Origin: Fibrobacter sp.
GTDB lineage: Bacteria > Fibrobacterota > Fibrobacteria > Fibrobacterales > Fibrobacteraceae
DNA: 64,000 nucleotides
Direction: 5' to 3'
NCBI GenBank assembly: GCA_024398835.1
Contig: JAKSIK010000013.1
Location: 1-64,000, forward strand
Part shown: positions 56,238 to 64,000 of the stretch, in pieces
How the letters are laid out: each line of letters opens with the position of its first letter
How positions within the stretch are numbered: position 1 is the first letter of the stretch
Made by a program: the position numbers and the translations under genes
Notes under the pieces: generated by a model
Told to the model about the DNA's origin: nothing
Databases searched by the model: none
What the model saw: only the letters and a program-made list of their open reading frames with translations

Positions 56238-56674
56238 TAGACGATCTCGACTTTTCCGCCAGCAGCTTCGATGGCAGCCTTTGCCTTCTCGCTGATAGCG
56301 TCAACTTTTACAGTGATAGCCTTGTCAATAGAACCAAATGCGAGGATCTTGACCGGTTGTTCCACATTGCGGATGAAACCCTGATCAACGAGAACCTTTG
56401 CATCAAACTCGGTCACGCTGCAAGCGGCGAGCTTCTTCAGGTTCACGATCTGGAATTCAATGCCAGCATGCTTGAAGCCACGCTTCGGGATGCGGCGATG
56501 AATAGGCATCTGGCCGCCTTCAAAAGCGACACGACCGGCCTTAGCACTCTTACGAGCACCAGCACCCTTCTGACCACGGCCAGCAGTGGTGCCCCAACCG
56601 GAACCCGGACCACGGCCGATACGCTTGCGCTTTACGACCTTGGCCTTGCCAGGATTGAGAGTATTGAGTTCCAT
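56237..56674 (-). CDS. rplO: 50S ribosomal protein L15
   Basis: A 145-residue L15: MELNTLNPGKAKVVKRKRIGRGPGSGWG at the start (start at 56674, 1 nt after the rpmD stop) and GAGARKSAKAGRVAFEGGQMPI near 30-50. Its TAA overlaps the secY ATG. Confidence 0.96.
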   Translation of the reverse strand: MELNTLNPGKAKVVKRKRIGRGPGSGWGTTAGRGQKGAGARKSAKAGRVAFEGGQMPIHRRIPKRGFKHAGIEFQIVNLKKLAACSVTEFDAKVLVDQGFIRNVEQPVKILAFGSIDKAITVKVDAISEKAKAAIEAAGGKVEIV

Positions 56675-56675
56675 C

Positions 56676-56855
56676 TTAGATCTCCTCGACCTTGACCATG
56701 TCGGCCACGGCATTGATCATGCCCTGGATGGCGGGGGTCAAATTGTGTTCAACAGTTTGTCCAATCTTGCGGAGACCGAGTGCAGCCACATTGGCGCGGT
56801 GCACCGGAAGACGACGGACAGTACCTTTGATCAAAGTAATACGAACTTTCTTCAT
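56676..56855 (-). CDS. rpmD: 50S ribosomal protein L30
   Basis: A 59-residue frame (MKKVRITLIKGTVRRLPVHR, then LGLRKIGQTVEHNL, ending VKVEEI) matching L30. GGAG lies upstream of the ATG at 56855. Between rpsE and rplO. Confidence 0.95.
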   Translation of the reverse strand: MKKVRITLIKGTVRRLPVHRANVAALGLRKIGQTVEHNLTPAIQGMINAVADMVKVEEI

Positions 56856-56868
56856 TTTGTATTACTCC

Positions 56869-57351
56869 TTAGGCGTTAGCACCGCGCAATTCAGCGCAGT
56901 CCTGTTTATTCTTCTGAGAAACAAGGCCTTCGATGCAGGCGCGGACAACCGTACCCGGATTGGAAGAACCGTGAATCTTTGTAAGGATGTTCTTGACACC
57001 GGCGAGTTCGAGAACAGCACGGGCAGCAGCACCAGCGATAACACCGGTACCAGGGGCAGCCGGCATCAAGAGGAGGCGAGTTGCGCCAGCCTTGATTTCG
57101 ATATCGTGAGGAATAGTGCCGTCCAAAAGCTGGACTTCCACCAGATTGCGCTGAGCAGCTTCGGTACCCTTGCGGATAGCTTCGGAAACTTCCTTAGCCT
57201 TGCCGAGACCCATACCAATCTTGCCATTCTTGTTGCCAACAACCACGAGAGCGCTGAAGGAGAAGCGGCGACCGCCCTTCACCACCTTGGCGCAACGGTT
57301 GATGTGAACAACCTTGTCTTCAAATTCAGAAACTTGAGCTTCGCGTTCCAA
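56869..57351 (-). CDS. rpsE: 30S ribosomal protein S5
   Basis: A 160-residue S5 (VVHINRCAKVVKGGRRFSFSALVVVGN). The likely start is a TTG at 57351, because AGAGG lies 6 nt upstream of it and an ATG start is not available near the family N-terminus. Confidence 0.94.
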   Translation of the reverse strand: MEREAQVSEFEDKVVHINRCAKVVKGGRRFSFSALVVVGNKNGKIGMGLGKAKEVSEAIRKGTEAAQRNLVEVQLLDGTIPHDIEIKAGATRLLLMPAAPGTGVIAGAAARAVLELAGVKNILTKIHGSSNPGTVVRACIEGLVSQKNKQDCAELRGANA

Positions 57352-57361
57352 AGTGTACCTC

Positions 57362-57733
57362 TTAGAATTTGAGTCCGCCTTCACGAGCTCCCTCTGCGAG
57401 AGCCTGAACGCGTCCGTGATAGATGTAACCGCCGCGGTCAAAGACCACGGATTCGATGCCCTTGGACTTGGCGACTTCAGCAACCTGGAGACCGAGCTGC
57501 TTAGCCTGCTCGGACTTCGTCATCTCACCAAACTTGCCCTGGAATTCCTTGGCAGTCGTGGAGAGCTGAACGAGAGACTTGTTGTTTTCGTCATCAACAA
57601 TCTGGGCGACCATGTGAGAAAGGGAACGGCGAACAGCCAAACGAGGGCATTCTGCAGTTCCGACAACAGACTTGCGTACGCGAGCATGGCGTGCGATTCT
57701 GGACTGGATTCTTTTCTTAGCAATTGCAGTCAT
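57362..57733 (-). CDS. rplR: 50S ribosomal protein L18
   Basis: A 123-residue L18 ([43 protein letters not shown]). It binds 5S rRNA. Normal length. Confidence 0.96.
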   Translation of the reverse strand: MTAIAKKRIQSRIARHARVRKSVVGTAECPRLAVRRSLSHMVAQIVDDENNKSLVQLSTTAKEFQGKFGEMTKSEQAKQLGLQVAEVAKSKGIESVVFDRGGYIYHGRVQALAEGAREGGLKF

Positions 57734-57742
57734 AGTTTACCC

Positions 57743-58282
57743 TTATTTACCTGTCTTCTTACCTTGCTTACGACGGACAATTTCGCCTTCGTACTTCACA
57801 CCCTTGCCCTTATAAGGTTCAGGACGACGGTACTTGCGAATTTCCGCAGCAGCCTGGCCGACTTTCTGTTTATCGATACCCGAAATAGTAATCTTCAGCG
57901 GATCGACAGCCTTGAGTTCAACACCCTCGGGAGCCTTGAAGATCACCGGATGAGAGAAACCGAGAACGAGGTTCAAGTCCTTGCCCTTCTGTTCCACACG
58001 ATAACCCACACCAACGATTTCCAGAGTCTTCTGGAAGCCCTTGGTCACGCCTTCAACCATGTTGTTGACGAGAGCGCGAGTGGTACCGTGCATAGCGCGG
58101 GTGAACTTTTCATCGTTCGGGCGGCTGAAGCTGAGCTTGTCACCGTCAAGATTGATCTTGATCAATTCATGAACGTTAGTTTCAAGCTTGCCCTTGGGGC
58201 CTTCAACCTTAATATTCTGACCATTGACGGCGACTTTAACGCCGGCAGGAATATGGATAATAGCTTTTCCGATACGTGACAT
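57743..58282 (-). CDS. rplF: 50S ribosomal protein L6
   Basis: A 179-residue L6 (MSRIGKAIIHIPAGVKVAV; YRVEQKGKDLNLVLGFSHPV; RRPEPYKGKGVKYEGE). Normal length. Confidence 0.97.
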   Translation of the reverse strand: MSRIGKAIIHIPAGVKVAVNGQNIKVEGPKGKLETNVHELIKINLDGDKLSFSRPNDEKFTRAMHGTTRALVNNMVEGVTKGFQKTLEIVGVGYRVEQKGKDLNLVLGFSHPVIFKAPEGVELKAVDPLKITISGIDKQKVGQAAAEIRKYRRPEPYKGKGVKYEGEIVRRKQGKKTGK

Positions 58283-58290
58283 CTTTTACC

Positions 58291-58686
58291 TCACCATACC
58301 TTGGCGACGACTTCGCCACCCACTTTCTGTTCGCGGGCTTCGTGGTCAGTCATCACACCTTTAGAAGTGGAGATAATCGCATAGCCAAGGCCATTGCGCA
58401 CACGCGGGAGCTTAGCAACGTCAACATAGTGACGAAGACCCGGTGTAGAAACACGCTGGATACCTTGAATAGCGGAGACGCCATTTGTATAACGGAGAAG
58501 GATCTTAAGCAAACCCTGCTTACCGTCATCAACGACGACGAACTTTTTAATAAAACCTTTTTCCTGCAGAACGCGTGCGATTTCACGCTTCAGGTTGCTG
58601 GCAGGAATGTCCACCACGGGGAGCTTTGCCGTAGAGGCATTGCGGATACGGGTGAGCATATCGGCGATAGGATCTGTCATTGCCAT
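58291..58686 (-). CDS. rpsH: 30S ribosomal protein S8
   Basis: A 131-residue S8 (MTDPIADMLTRIRNA; GVMTDHEAREQKVGGEVVAKVW). The start at 58686 is set by AAGGAG 9 nt upstream; the reading frame is open further upstream but overlaps rpsN. Confidence 0.96.
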   Translation of the reverse strand: MAMTDPIADMLTRIRNASTAKLPVVDIPASNLKREIARVLQEKGFIKKFVVVDDGKQGLLKILLRYTNGVSAIQGIQRVSTPGLRHYVDVAKLPRVRNGLGYAIISTSKGVMTDHEAREQKVGGEVVAKVW

Positions 58687-58699
58687 GAGTATACTCTCC

Positions 58700-58885
58700 T
58701 TACCAAGACGACTTAGTGATACCGGGGATTTCGCCGGCGAGTGCCATTTCGCGGAAGCAAATACGGCAAAGGCCAAAGCGGCGCATAAAGGCGTGCGGCC
58801 TACCGCAACGCTTGCAACGGTTGTACCCACGAACGGTATACTTCGGAGTACGCTTGCATTTTTCAATCATTCTTCTGCTTGCCAT
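58700..58885 (-). CDS. rpsN: 30S ribosomal protein S14, zinc type
   Basis: A 61-residue S14 of the zinc-binding (type Z) class: two C-x2-C motifs (CKRCG near 24 and CRICF near 40). Shorter than the zinc-free form. Confidence 0.96.
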   Translation of the reverse strand: MASRRMIEKCKRTPKYTVRGYNRCKRCGRPHAFMRRFGLCRICFREMALAGEIPGITKSSW

Positions 58886-58894
58886 GGTATTACC

Positions 58895-59434
58895 TTACTT
58901 ACGGAAGGGGAGTCCAAGTTCTTCGAGAAGGGCACGGCCTTCGTCATCCGTCTTAGCGGAAGTCACAAAGGAGATGTCCATACCGAATGTACGAGAAATC
59001 TTGTCGATATCGATTTCGACGAAGATTGTCTGTTCCTTGATGCCCAAGGTGAAATTACCCATTCCATCAAAGCCACGGCGAGCGAGACCACGGAAGTCAC
59101 GAACACGCGGAAGGTTGATGTTGATGAAACGGAAAAGGAAGTCCCACATGTTGTCGCCATGGAGGGTAACCTTGGCGCCAATGCCGAGGCCTTCACGGAG
59201 ATGGAAGTTAGCGATAGCCTTCTTCGCGGTGGTAACTACAGCCTTCTGACCGGTAATGGCAGTGAGAGTATCGGCAGCTTCGTCGAGAACCTTGCGGTTC
59301 TGGGCAGCGGCGCCAACGCCCATGTTCACCACAATCTTCTGGAGACGTGGAATTTCCATTACGTTCTTGTAGGCAAATTTTGCTTGCAAGGCCGGAACGA
59401 CTTTTTCGAGATAAAATTGCTTCATCTGATTCAT
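58895..59434 (-). CDS. rplE: 50S ribosomal protein L5
   Basis: A 179-residue L5 (NVMEIPRLQKIVVNMGVG; LRVRDFRG-like segment LPRVRDFRGL; GMDISFVTSAKTDDEGRALL). 5S rRNA-binding. Normal length. Confidence 0.97.
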   Translation of the reverse strand: MNQMKQFYLEKVVPALQAKFAYKNVMEIPRLQKIVVNMGVGAAAQNRKVLDEAADTLTAITGQKAVVTTAKKAIANFHLREGLGIGAKVTLHGDNMWDFLFRFININLPRVRDFRGLARRGFDGMGNFTLGIKEQTIFVEIDIDKISRTFGMDISFVTSAKTDDEGRALLEELGLPFRK

Positions 59435-59443
59435 TGTTTTACC

Positions 59444-59743
59444 TTACACAGCCTTTCCAGTCTTAACGCTGGTGCGAACGCCCTTCTTACCCTTTTCGCG
59501 AACGATGCGGGTACGAACCGGGGTGTTGCCTTCGAGGAGCATCACGTTGGAAATGTCAATGGGCAATTCCTTCTCAATGATGCCGCCAGTTTGATTGGTC
59601 TGACTCGGCTTTTCATGACGCTTGCAGACGTTAACGCCCGAAACAGTCACCTTGCCGGCCTTGACGCTAATCACGGTGCCGGTCTTGCCTTTGTTGGCGC
59701 CGGAAATCACCTTGACGTTGTCATTCTTCTTGATGTTAGCCAT
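59444..59743 (-). CDS. rplX: 50S ribosomal protein L24
   Basis: A 99-residue L24 (IKKNDNVKVISGANKGKTG KOW motif; GGIIEKELPIDISNVMLL). Its ATG overlaps the rplN stop by one base. Confidence 0.97.
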   Translation of the reverse strand: MANIKKNDNVKVISGANKGKTGTVISVKAGKVTVSGVNVCKRHEKPSQTNQTGGIIEKELPIDISNVMLLEGNTPVRTRIVREKGKKGVRTSVKTGKAV

Positions 59744-60111
59744 TAGAGAACCTCAGGTGCGAGGGAGATGATTTTCATGTATTTCTTGTCGCGGAGCTCA
59801 CGAGCCACCGGTCCAAAAATACGGGTTCCACGCGGTTCGCCATCCTTAGTGATGAGAACCACTGCGTTGTCCGAGAAACGAATGAACGTTCCGTCCGGAC
59901 GAGCGATTTCTTTACGAGTGCGCACGACGACGGCGTCGGCCACGGAACCCTTCTTCACCTTGCTCTGGGGGATAGCGTCTTTAACGGCTACCTTGATGAC
60001 ATCACCGATGCTAGCATAGCGACGGTTTGTGCCACCCAAAACACGGATGCAGGCGACTTCCTTGGCACCACTGTTATCGGCCACGACGAGTCTGGTTTCT
60101 TCTTGAATCAT
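59743..60111 (-). CDS. rplN: 50S ribosomal protein L14
   Basis: A 122-residue L14 ([42 protein letters not shown]). Normal length. Confidence 0.97.
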   Translation of the reverse strand: MIQEETRLVVADNSGAKEVACIRVLGGTNRRYASIGDVIKVAVKDAIPQSKVKKGSVADAVVVRTRKEIARPDGTFIRFSDNAVVLITKDGEPRGTRIFGPVARELRDKKYMKIISLAPEVL

Positions 60112-60131
60112 ATTCGCCTTACTCCAGGAGT

Positions 60132-60386
60132 TTACTTCTTCTTTTCCACAATGCGAACCAGGCGCCAGCGCTTGGTTGCAGAGAGGGGACGAGTTTCCAT
60201 GATTTCAACCAAGTCACCTTCACCGGCTTCATTCTTTTCATCGTGAGCCTTGAGCTTCTTAGTTGTAGTCATGATTTTGTTATACATAGGGTGACGCTTA
60301 CGGTTCTCAACGACAACCGTGATAGTCTTGTCCATCTTGTCAGATGAAACAATGCCCTGCTTGACCTTACGAAGGTTTCTATCCAT
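60132..60386 (-). CDS. rpsQ: 30S ribosomal protein S17
   Basis: An 84-residue S17 ([43 protein letters not shown]). Normal length. Confidence 0.96.
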   Translation of the reverse strand: MDRNLRKVKQGIVSSDKMDKTITVVVENRKRHPMYNKIMTTTKKLKAHDEKNEAGEGDLVEIMETRPLSATKRWRLVRIVEKKK

Positions 60387-60404
60387 TTCCTGCTCCTGCC
60401 CGGC

Positions 60405-60596
60405 TTATGCCTTGGCCTTTTCGGTTAGGATGGTCTTGATACGGGCGATGTCCTTGCGGGCAGCCTGGATCGAAGAGGGTTTTTCCAAATTACCGAGCTT
60501 CGCAGTCATACGGTAATTGAACAAATCGAGATTCAACTGAGCCAGTTTCTCTTCGAGCTGTTTTACATCCAGTTCTTTCAATTCACGTGCTTTCAT
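60405..60596 (-). CDS. rpmC: 50S ribosomal protein L29
   Basis: A 63-residue L29 ([26 protein letters not shown]-like end ARIKTILTEKA). It forms part of the exit-tunnel rim used by trigger factor. Its ATG overlaps the rplP stop by one base. Confidence 0.96.
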   Translation of the reverse strand: MKARELKELDVKQLEEKLAQLNLDLFNYRMTAKLGNLEKPSSIQAARKDIARIKTILTEKAKA

Positions 60597-61009
60597 TAGA
60601 TCTCCGATTCTTCGATGATTTTACACTTGAGCGGGAGCTTCTGAGCTGCCACATGGAGAGCTTCCATGGCAAGTTCACGTTCTACACCACCCATTTCAAA
60701 AAGGATGCGGCCTGGGAGAATCACGGCTGCCCAGAATTCCACGGCGCCCTTACCCTTACCCATACGAGCTTCAGCAGGATGGCGAGTAACAGGTTTGTCG
60801 GGGAATACGCGGATCCACACGCGACCACCACGCTTGATCTTACGAGTCATAGCGATACGGGCAGCTTCCAGTTGGCGAGCCGTCAGCCAGCACTTTTCAA
60901 GAGCCTGAATGCCGAATTCGCCGAAGGCCATGTAGTTGCCGCGAGTGGCGACGCCCTTCATGCGGCCTTTCATCTGCTTACGATGTAATGTTCTTTTAGG
61001 ACTCAGCAT
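60596..61009 (-). CDS. rplP: 50S ribosomal protein L16
   Basis: A 137-residue L16 ([44 protein letters not shown]). Near the peptidyl transferase centre. Normal length. Confidence 0.97.
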   Translation of the reverse strand: MLSPKRTLHRKQMKGRMKGVATRGNYMAFGEFGIQALEKCWLTARQLEAARIAMTRKIKRGGRVWIRVFPDKPVTRHPAEARMGKGKGAVEFWAAVILPGRILFEMGGVERELAMEALHVAAQKLPLKCKIIEESEI

Positions 61010-61011
61010 AA

Positions 61012-61671
61012 TTACTTCTCTCTCTTGTTGTCAGACATGACGTCTTTACCAATCTTTTCACCGTGCATGATCCACACCTTGATACCGATGGCACCATAAA
61101 CGGTCTTAGCGATTGCTGTTGCATAATCGATGTCAGCACGGAGAGTGTGCAGAGGCACGCGGCCTTCAGCAAACTTCTCAACGCGGGCAATTTCGGCACC
61201 GCCGAGGCGGCCACCGCACTGCACCTTGATTCCTTCCACACCCATGCGCATTGCACTCTGGATGGCGCGCTTCATAGCGCGGCGGAAAGAAATACGCTTT
61301 TCCAGCTGGCGAGCGATGTTTTCAGCGACCAACTTGGCATCCGTTTCCGGACGCTTGATTTCGTGGACGCTAATATAGATTTCTTTACCAGTGAGGAACT
61401 GGAGTTCGCCCTTCAAGCGTTCCAATTCTTCGCCCTTCTTACCGATAACGATACCCGGGCGGGCGGTAAAGAGGTTCACGTTCACCTTCTTGACGGTGCG
61501 TTCGATGCCAACCTTGGAGAGGGAGGCATGTTCAAAACGCTTCATCAAGTAGCGACGGAGCACCAGGTCTTCATAGAGAAGATCTGCAAACTTGTCTTCG
61601 GCATACCACTTGGAATCCCAGCCGCGGATAACGCCAAGACGAAGACCATTCGGATGAGTTTTCTGACCCAT
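61012..61671 (-). CDS. rpsC: 30S ribosomal protein S3
   Basis: A 219-residue S3 with an N-terminal KH domain ([40 protein letters not shown]) and the C-terminal domain ([10 protein letters not shown]). Normal length. Confidence 0.97.
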   Translation of the reverse strand: MGQKTHPNGLRLGVIRGWDSKWYAEDKFADLLYEDLVLRRYLMKRFEHASLSKVGIERTVKKVNVNLFTARPGIVIGKKGEELERLKGELQFLTGKEIYISVHEIKRPETDAKLVAENIARQLEKRISFRRAMKRAIQSAMRMGVEGIKVQCGGRLGGAEIARVEKFAEGRVPLHTLRADIDYATAIAKTVYGAIGIKVWIMHGEKIGKDVMSDNKREK

Positions 61672-61673
61672 TG

Positions 61674-62024
61674 TTATTTCTCCTTGTTGGCCACAACGAC
61701 TGTGAGGTGAGAGAGCGGCTTTTCGATACGGAAAGCACGGCCCTGAGAACGGGGGTGAATACGCTTCATGATGGTAGCGCCGTCGGCAGTGATGGTCTTA
61801 ATCACCAATTCTTCGGCAGTCACCGGAGCAGCGGACTTCTGCTTGAAGTTTGCCACAGCGGACTTGAGAGCGTTCTCTACGAAGGGAGCACCCTTGGTCT
61901 GCGTGTGAAGGATGGAGAGCATTGCGAATGCTTCATCCACGGACTTGCCGCGAACCAGGTCGACAACGCGACGCAGCTTGCGAACACCGTAACGGACGTT
62001 TTTCACTTTAGCTACAGCTTCCAT
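61674..62024 (-). CDS. rplV: 50S ribosomal protein L22
   Basis: A 116-residue L22 ([44 protein letters not shown]). Its loop lines the exit tunnel. The ATG overlaps the rpsS stop by one base. Confidence 0.97.
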   Translation of the reverse strand: MEAVAKVKNVRYGVRKLRRVVDLVRGKSVDEAFAMLSILHTQTKGAPFVENALKSAVANFKQKSAAPVTAEELVIKTITADGATIMKRIHPRSQGRAFRIEKPLSHLTVVVANKEK

Positions 62025-62305
62025 TATTTGCCTCCAGCAGGAGATTCGGCCTTACGATGACCCTTGAAAGTACGGGTCATAGAGAATTCACCGAGCTTGT
62101 GGCCGACCATGTTTTCGGACACATAGACAGGGATGAACTGCTTTCCGTTATACACGGAGAAAGTAAGTCCGACCATATCAGGAATGATGGTGGAACGACG
62201 GGACCAGGTCTTGATAGGCTGCTTCTTGTCGGAGCTAGCCATTGCCTGGGCTTTGCTGAGAACGTGGGAATCCACGAACGCACCTTTCTTAAGGGATCTC
62301 GACAT
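62024..62305 (-). CDS. rpsS: 30S ribosomal protein S19
   Basis: A 93-residue S19 ([58 protein letters not shown]). Normal length. Confidence 0.97.
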   Translation of the reverse strand: MSRSLKKGAFVDSHVLSKAQAMASSDKKQPIKTWSRRSTIIPDMVGLTFSVYNGKQFIPVYVSENMVGHKLGEFSMTRTFKGHRKAESPAGGK

Positions 62306-62308
62306 TGA

Positions 62309-63139
62309 TTAGGCCCTCTTCTGACGACGACGTACGATATACTTATCGGTACGCTTATTGTTACGAGTTTTTGCACCCTTAGAGTTCTTACCCCAAGGAG
62401 AGCAAGGATGACGACCACCAGAGGTACGTCCTTCACCACCACCAAGGGGGTGATCCACAGGGTTCATGACGACACCGCGGACAGAAGGACGAGTACCGAG
62501 CCAGCGAGAACGGCCGGCGGAACCCGAAGATTCGTTCATGTGATCGATGTTAGATACCTGACCCACAACGGCGAGGCAATCTTCAGAGATGAGGCGAACT
62601 TCGCCACTCGGAAGACGGACTTGGCAAAGCTTGCCATCCTTAGCAACCAGTTCAGCACCAGCGCCAGCGGAACGAGCGAGCTGAGCACCCTTGCCGGCCT
62701 TCAGTTCGATATTGTGGATAATGGTGTTCAGCGGAATATCGCGGATGGGAAGAGCGTTACCTACGCGGAATTCGGCACCTTCACCGGAATTCAGCACATC
62801 GCCCACCTTGATTTCGGCAGGAGCGATGATGTAGGCATGCTTACCGTTTTCGTACTTGACGAGAGCGATACGTGCGGAACGATTCGGATCGTATTCGATT
62901 GTTTCGACAGTGCAGGGGATGCCAGCAAACTGACGCTTGAAATCGATGAGACGATACAACTTCTTGTGACCACCACCGCGACGGCGGGAGGTGATTTCAC
63001 CAACGTTGTTGCGGCCGGAGCTGCTCTTGATACCTTCGGTAAGAGGCTTGTACGGCTTCTGAGCAGTGATTTCCTTGCGGTCACCAATCTGCTTGTAGCG
63101 CAGCGTCGGGGTAAGAGGGCGATAAGATTTCAGACCCAT
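62309..63139 (-). CDS. rplB: 50S ribosomal protein L2
   Basis: A 276-residue L2 ([55 protein letters not shown]). Essential for peptidyl transferase assembly. Normal length. Confidence 0.97.
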   Translation of the reverse strand: MGLKSYRPLTPTLRYKQIGDRKEITAQKPYKPLTEGIKSSSGRNNVGEITSRRRGGGHKKLYRLIDFKRQFAGIPCTVETIEYDPNRSARIALVKYENGKHAYIIAPAEIKVGDVLNSGEGAEFRVGNALPIRDIPLNTIIHNIELKAGKGAQLARSAGAGAELVAKDGKLCQVRLPSGEVRLISEDCLAVVGQVSNIDHMNESSGSAGRSRWLGTRPSVRGVVMNPVDHPLGGGEGRTSGGRHPCSPWGKNSKGAKTRNNKRTDKYIVRRRQKRA

Positions 63140-63141
63140 GA

Positions 63142-63444
63142 TTATACTCCTTCGAACTCGGCAATCTTTTGCCCGGCCTTAAGTGTGATATAGGCCTTCT
63201 TCCAGTTGGGTTTCTTACCGGCGACCATGCGCACGCGCTTGATCTTACCGCGGTTGATCAAAGTATTGACCTTAGAAACCTTGACTTCAAAGCGCTTTTC
63301 GATAGCGGCCTTGATTTCGTCCTTACTGGCGTCCATTGCAACCTTGAATACATACTTGCGCACACCAGTCTTCGGATTCACCATGTTCTTGGTGGTATCT
63401 TCAGTTACATGGGGAGCGACGAGGATTTCGCGAATCTCTTTCAT
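63142..63444 (-). CDS. rplW: 50S ribosomal protein L23
   Basis: A 100-residue L23 ([36 protein letters not shown]). It sits at the tunnel exit where trigger factor docks. Its ATG overlaps the rplD TAA by one base. Confidence 0.96.
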   Translation of the reverse strand: MKEIREILVAPHVTEDTTKNMVNPKTGVRKYVFKVAMDASKDEIKAAIEKRFEVKVSKVNTLINRGKIKRVRMVAGKKPNWKKAYITLKAGQKIAEFEGV

Positions 63445-64000
63445 TAGCGGCCTCCTTCAAGTTCGCTGAGAGCGGCTTGAGAGATGACGACATTGTTTGC
63501 GCGAACAACATCATAGGTGTTGACGTCTTCAACGCGAGCGCAACGGCACCAAGGAATGTTGTTGGAGGACAGATACAAGTTCTGATCCTTTTCGCTAACA
63601 ATGAAGAGGACATTGCGCTGTTCCACACCAGACTTGGTGAGAACGGCGAGGAGATCCTTGGTCTTCGGAGCGGCGAAGCTGAGAGCTTCGAACACGAGGA
63701 CCTTGCCTTCCTGAGCCTTGTCAGCCAAAGCAGAATGGAAAGCGATCTTCTTGACCTTCTTGTTCACTTTTTCAAAATAGTCGTGAGACTTAGGACCGTG
63801 AGCCTTAGCACCACGAACCCACACAGCAGAGGTGTTCTGACCAGAACGAGCACGACCTGTGCCCTTCTGCTTCCAAGGCTTCTGACCACCGCCGGAGACG
63901 GAGGACTTGTTCTTGGTCTGAGCTGTGCCCTGACGATTGTTGTTGAGGATAGCCTTGATGTGCAAATACATGCAAACCTTGTTCACTTCTTCATCAAACA
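63444..64000 (-). CDS. rplD: 50S ribosomal protein L4, 5' end beyond window
   Basis: About 185 residues of L4 (RQGTAQTKNKSSVSGGGQKP; WKQKGTGRARSGQ). The frame stays open through the window end (FDEEVNKVC visible upstream of an in-frame GTG), so the true start lies outside. rpsJ and rplC are expected just beyond. Confidence 0.95.
   Translation of the reverse strand, partial: FDEEVNKVCMYLHIKAILNNNRQGTAQTKNKSSVSGGGQKPWKQKGTGRARSGQNTSAVWVRGAKAHGPKSHDYFEKVNKKVKKIAFHSALADKAQEGKVLVFEALSFAAPKTKDLLAVLTKSGVEQRNVLFIVSEKDQNLYLSSNNIPWCRCARVEDVNTYDVVRANNVVISQAALSELEGGR

Noticed and set aside
58595..59746. Long open frame antisense to ribosomal protein genes rpsN-rplX
   Set aside because: It lies fully on the opposite strand of confirmed ribosomal genes and shows no family resemblance.

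Overview
The window looks like a chromosomal segment of a Fibrobacter species (rumen or gut cellulolytic, Fibrobacterota). The strongest markers are a secreted protein built from three Fibrobacter succinogenes major paralogous (FISUMP) domains (10783-12624), a GH45-type endoglucanase lipoprotein (21961-23271), and moderate GC content with many beta-barrel and lipoprotein envelope genes.

Left end (1-6614), accessory DNA. A minus-strand series begins with a stand-alone CARF-like protein (TM1812/Csx2 type), followed by a sigma-factor-like protein and a 72-residue protein. After a gap of about 150 bp come a vWA protein, a PP2C phosphatase and a zinc-ribbon protein kinase, and then a gene that runs off the window. 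The last three complete genes form a TerY-P-like signalling triad. An AAA_14-type ATPase/nuclease-like gene diverges from the CARF gene across a region with a 14-bp palindrome and three TAAGTTAA half-sites. No CRISPR array or Cas10 gene is present. This CARF + sigma-like + TerY-P arrangement is the best candidate for an undescribed system.

Middle (6624-40328), mostly core and envelope genes: a GT4 glycosyltransferase, a DUF4954 beta-helix protein, an M48-like peptidase, the FISUMP protein, two sodium-coupled transporters, a Peripla_BP_6 lipoprotein-like receptor with a TPR neighbour, a NYN protein, a BtuF/FepB-like lipoprotein, a cNMP-fold/DUF4388 regulator, purM, the GH45 enzyme, murJ, a GIY-YIG protein, a TauE exporter, a class A PBP, tRNA-Ser(GCT), a NERD protein, a YggS/PLPBP protein, a double RNase G/E in which the second copy has lost both catalytic aspartates, and a compact phosphate acetyltransferase.

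Right part (40468-64000). The proteostasis run tig-clpP-clpX-lon is followed by tRNA-Leu(TAG), then a polysaccharide assembly cluster (methyltransferase, Wzx-like flippase, Wzy-like polymerase, Wzz-like and Wza-like proteins). The long S10-spc-alpha ribosomal operon follows, from rplD (cut by the window end) to rplQ. It includes secY, infA, rpmJ and rpoA but lacks rpsD between rpsK and rpoA.

Many single genes lack a Shine-Dalgarno sequence and instead carry a TATATT/TATCTT-like -10 motif only 6-14 nt before the start codon, which suggests widespread leaderless or very short-leader transcription.
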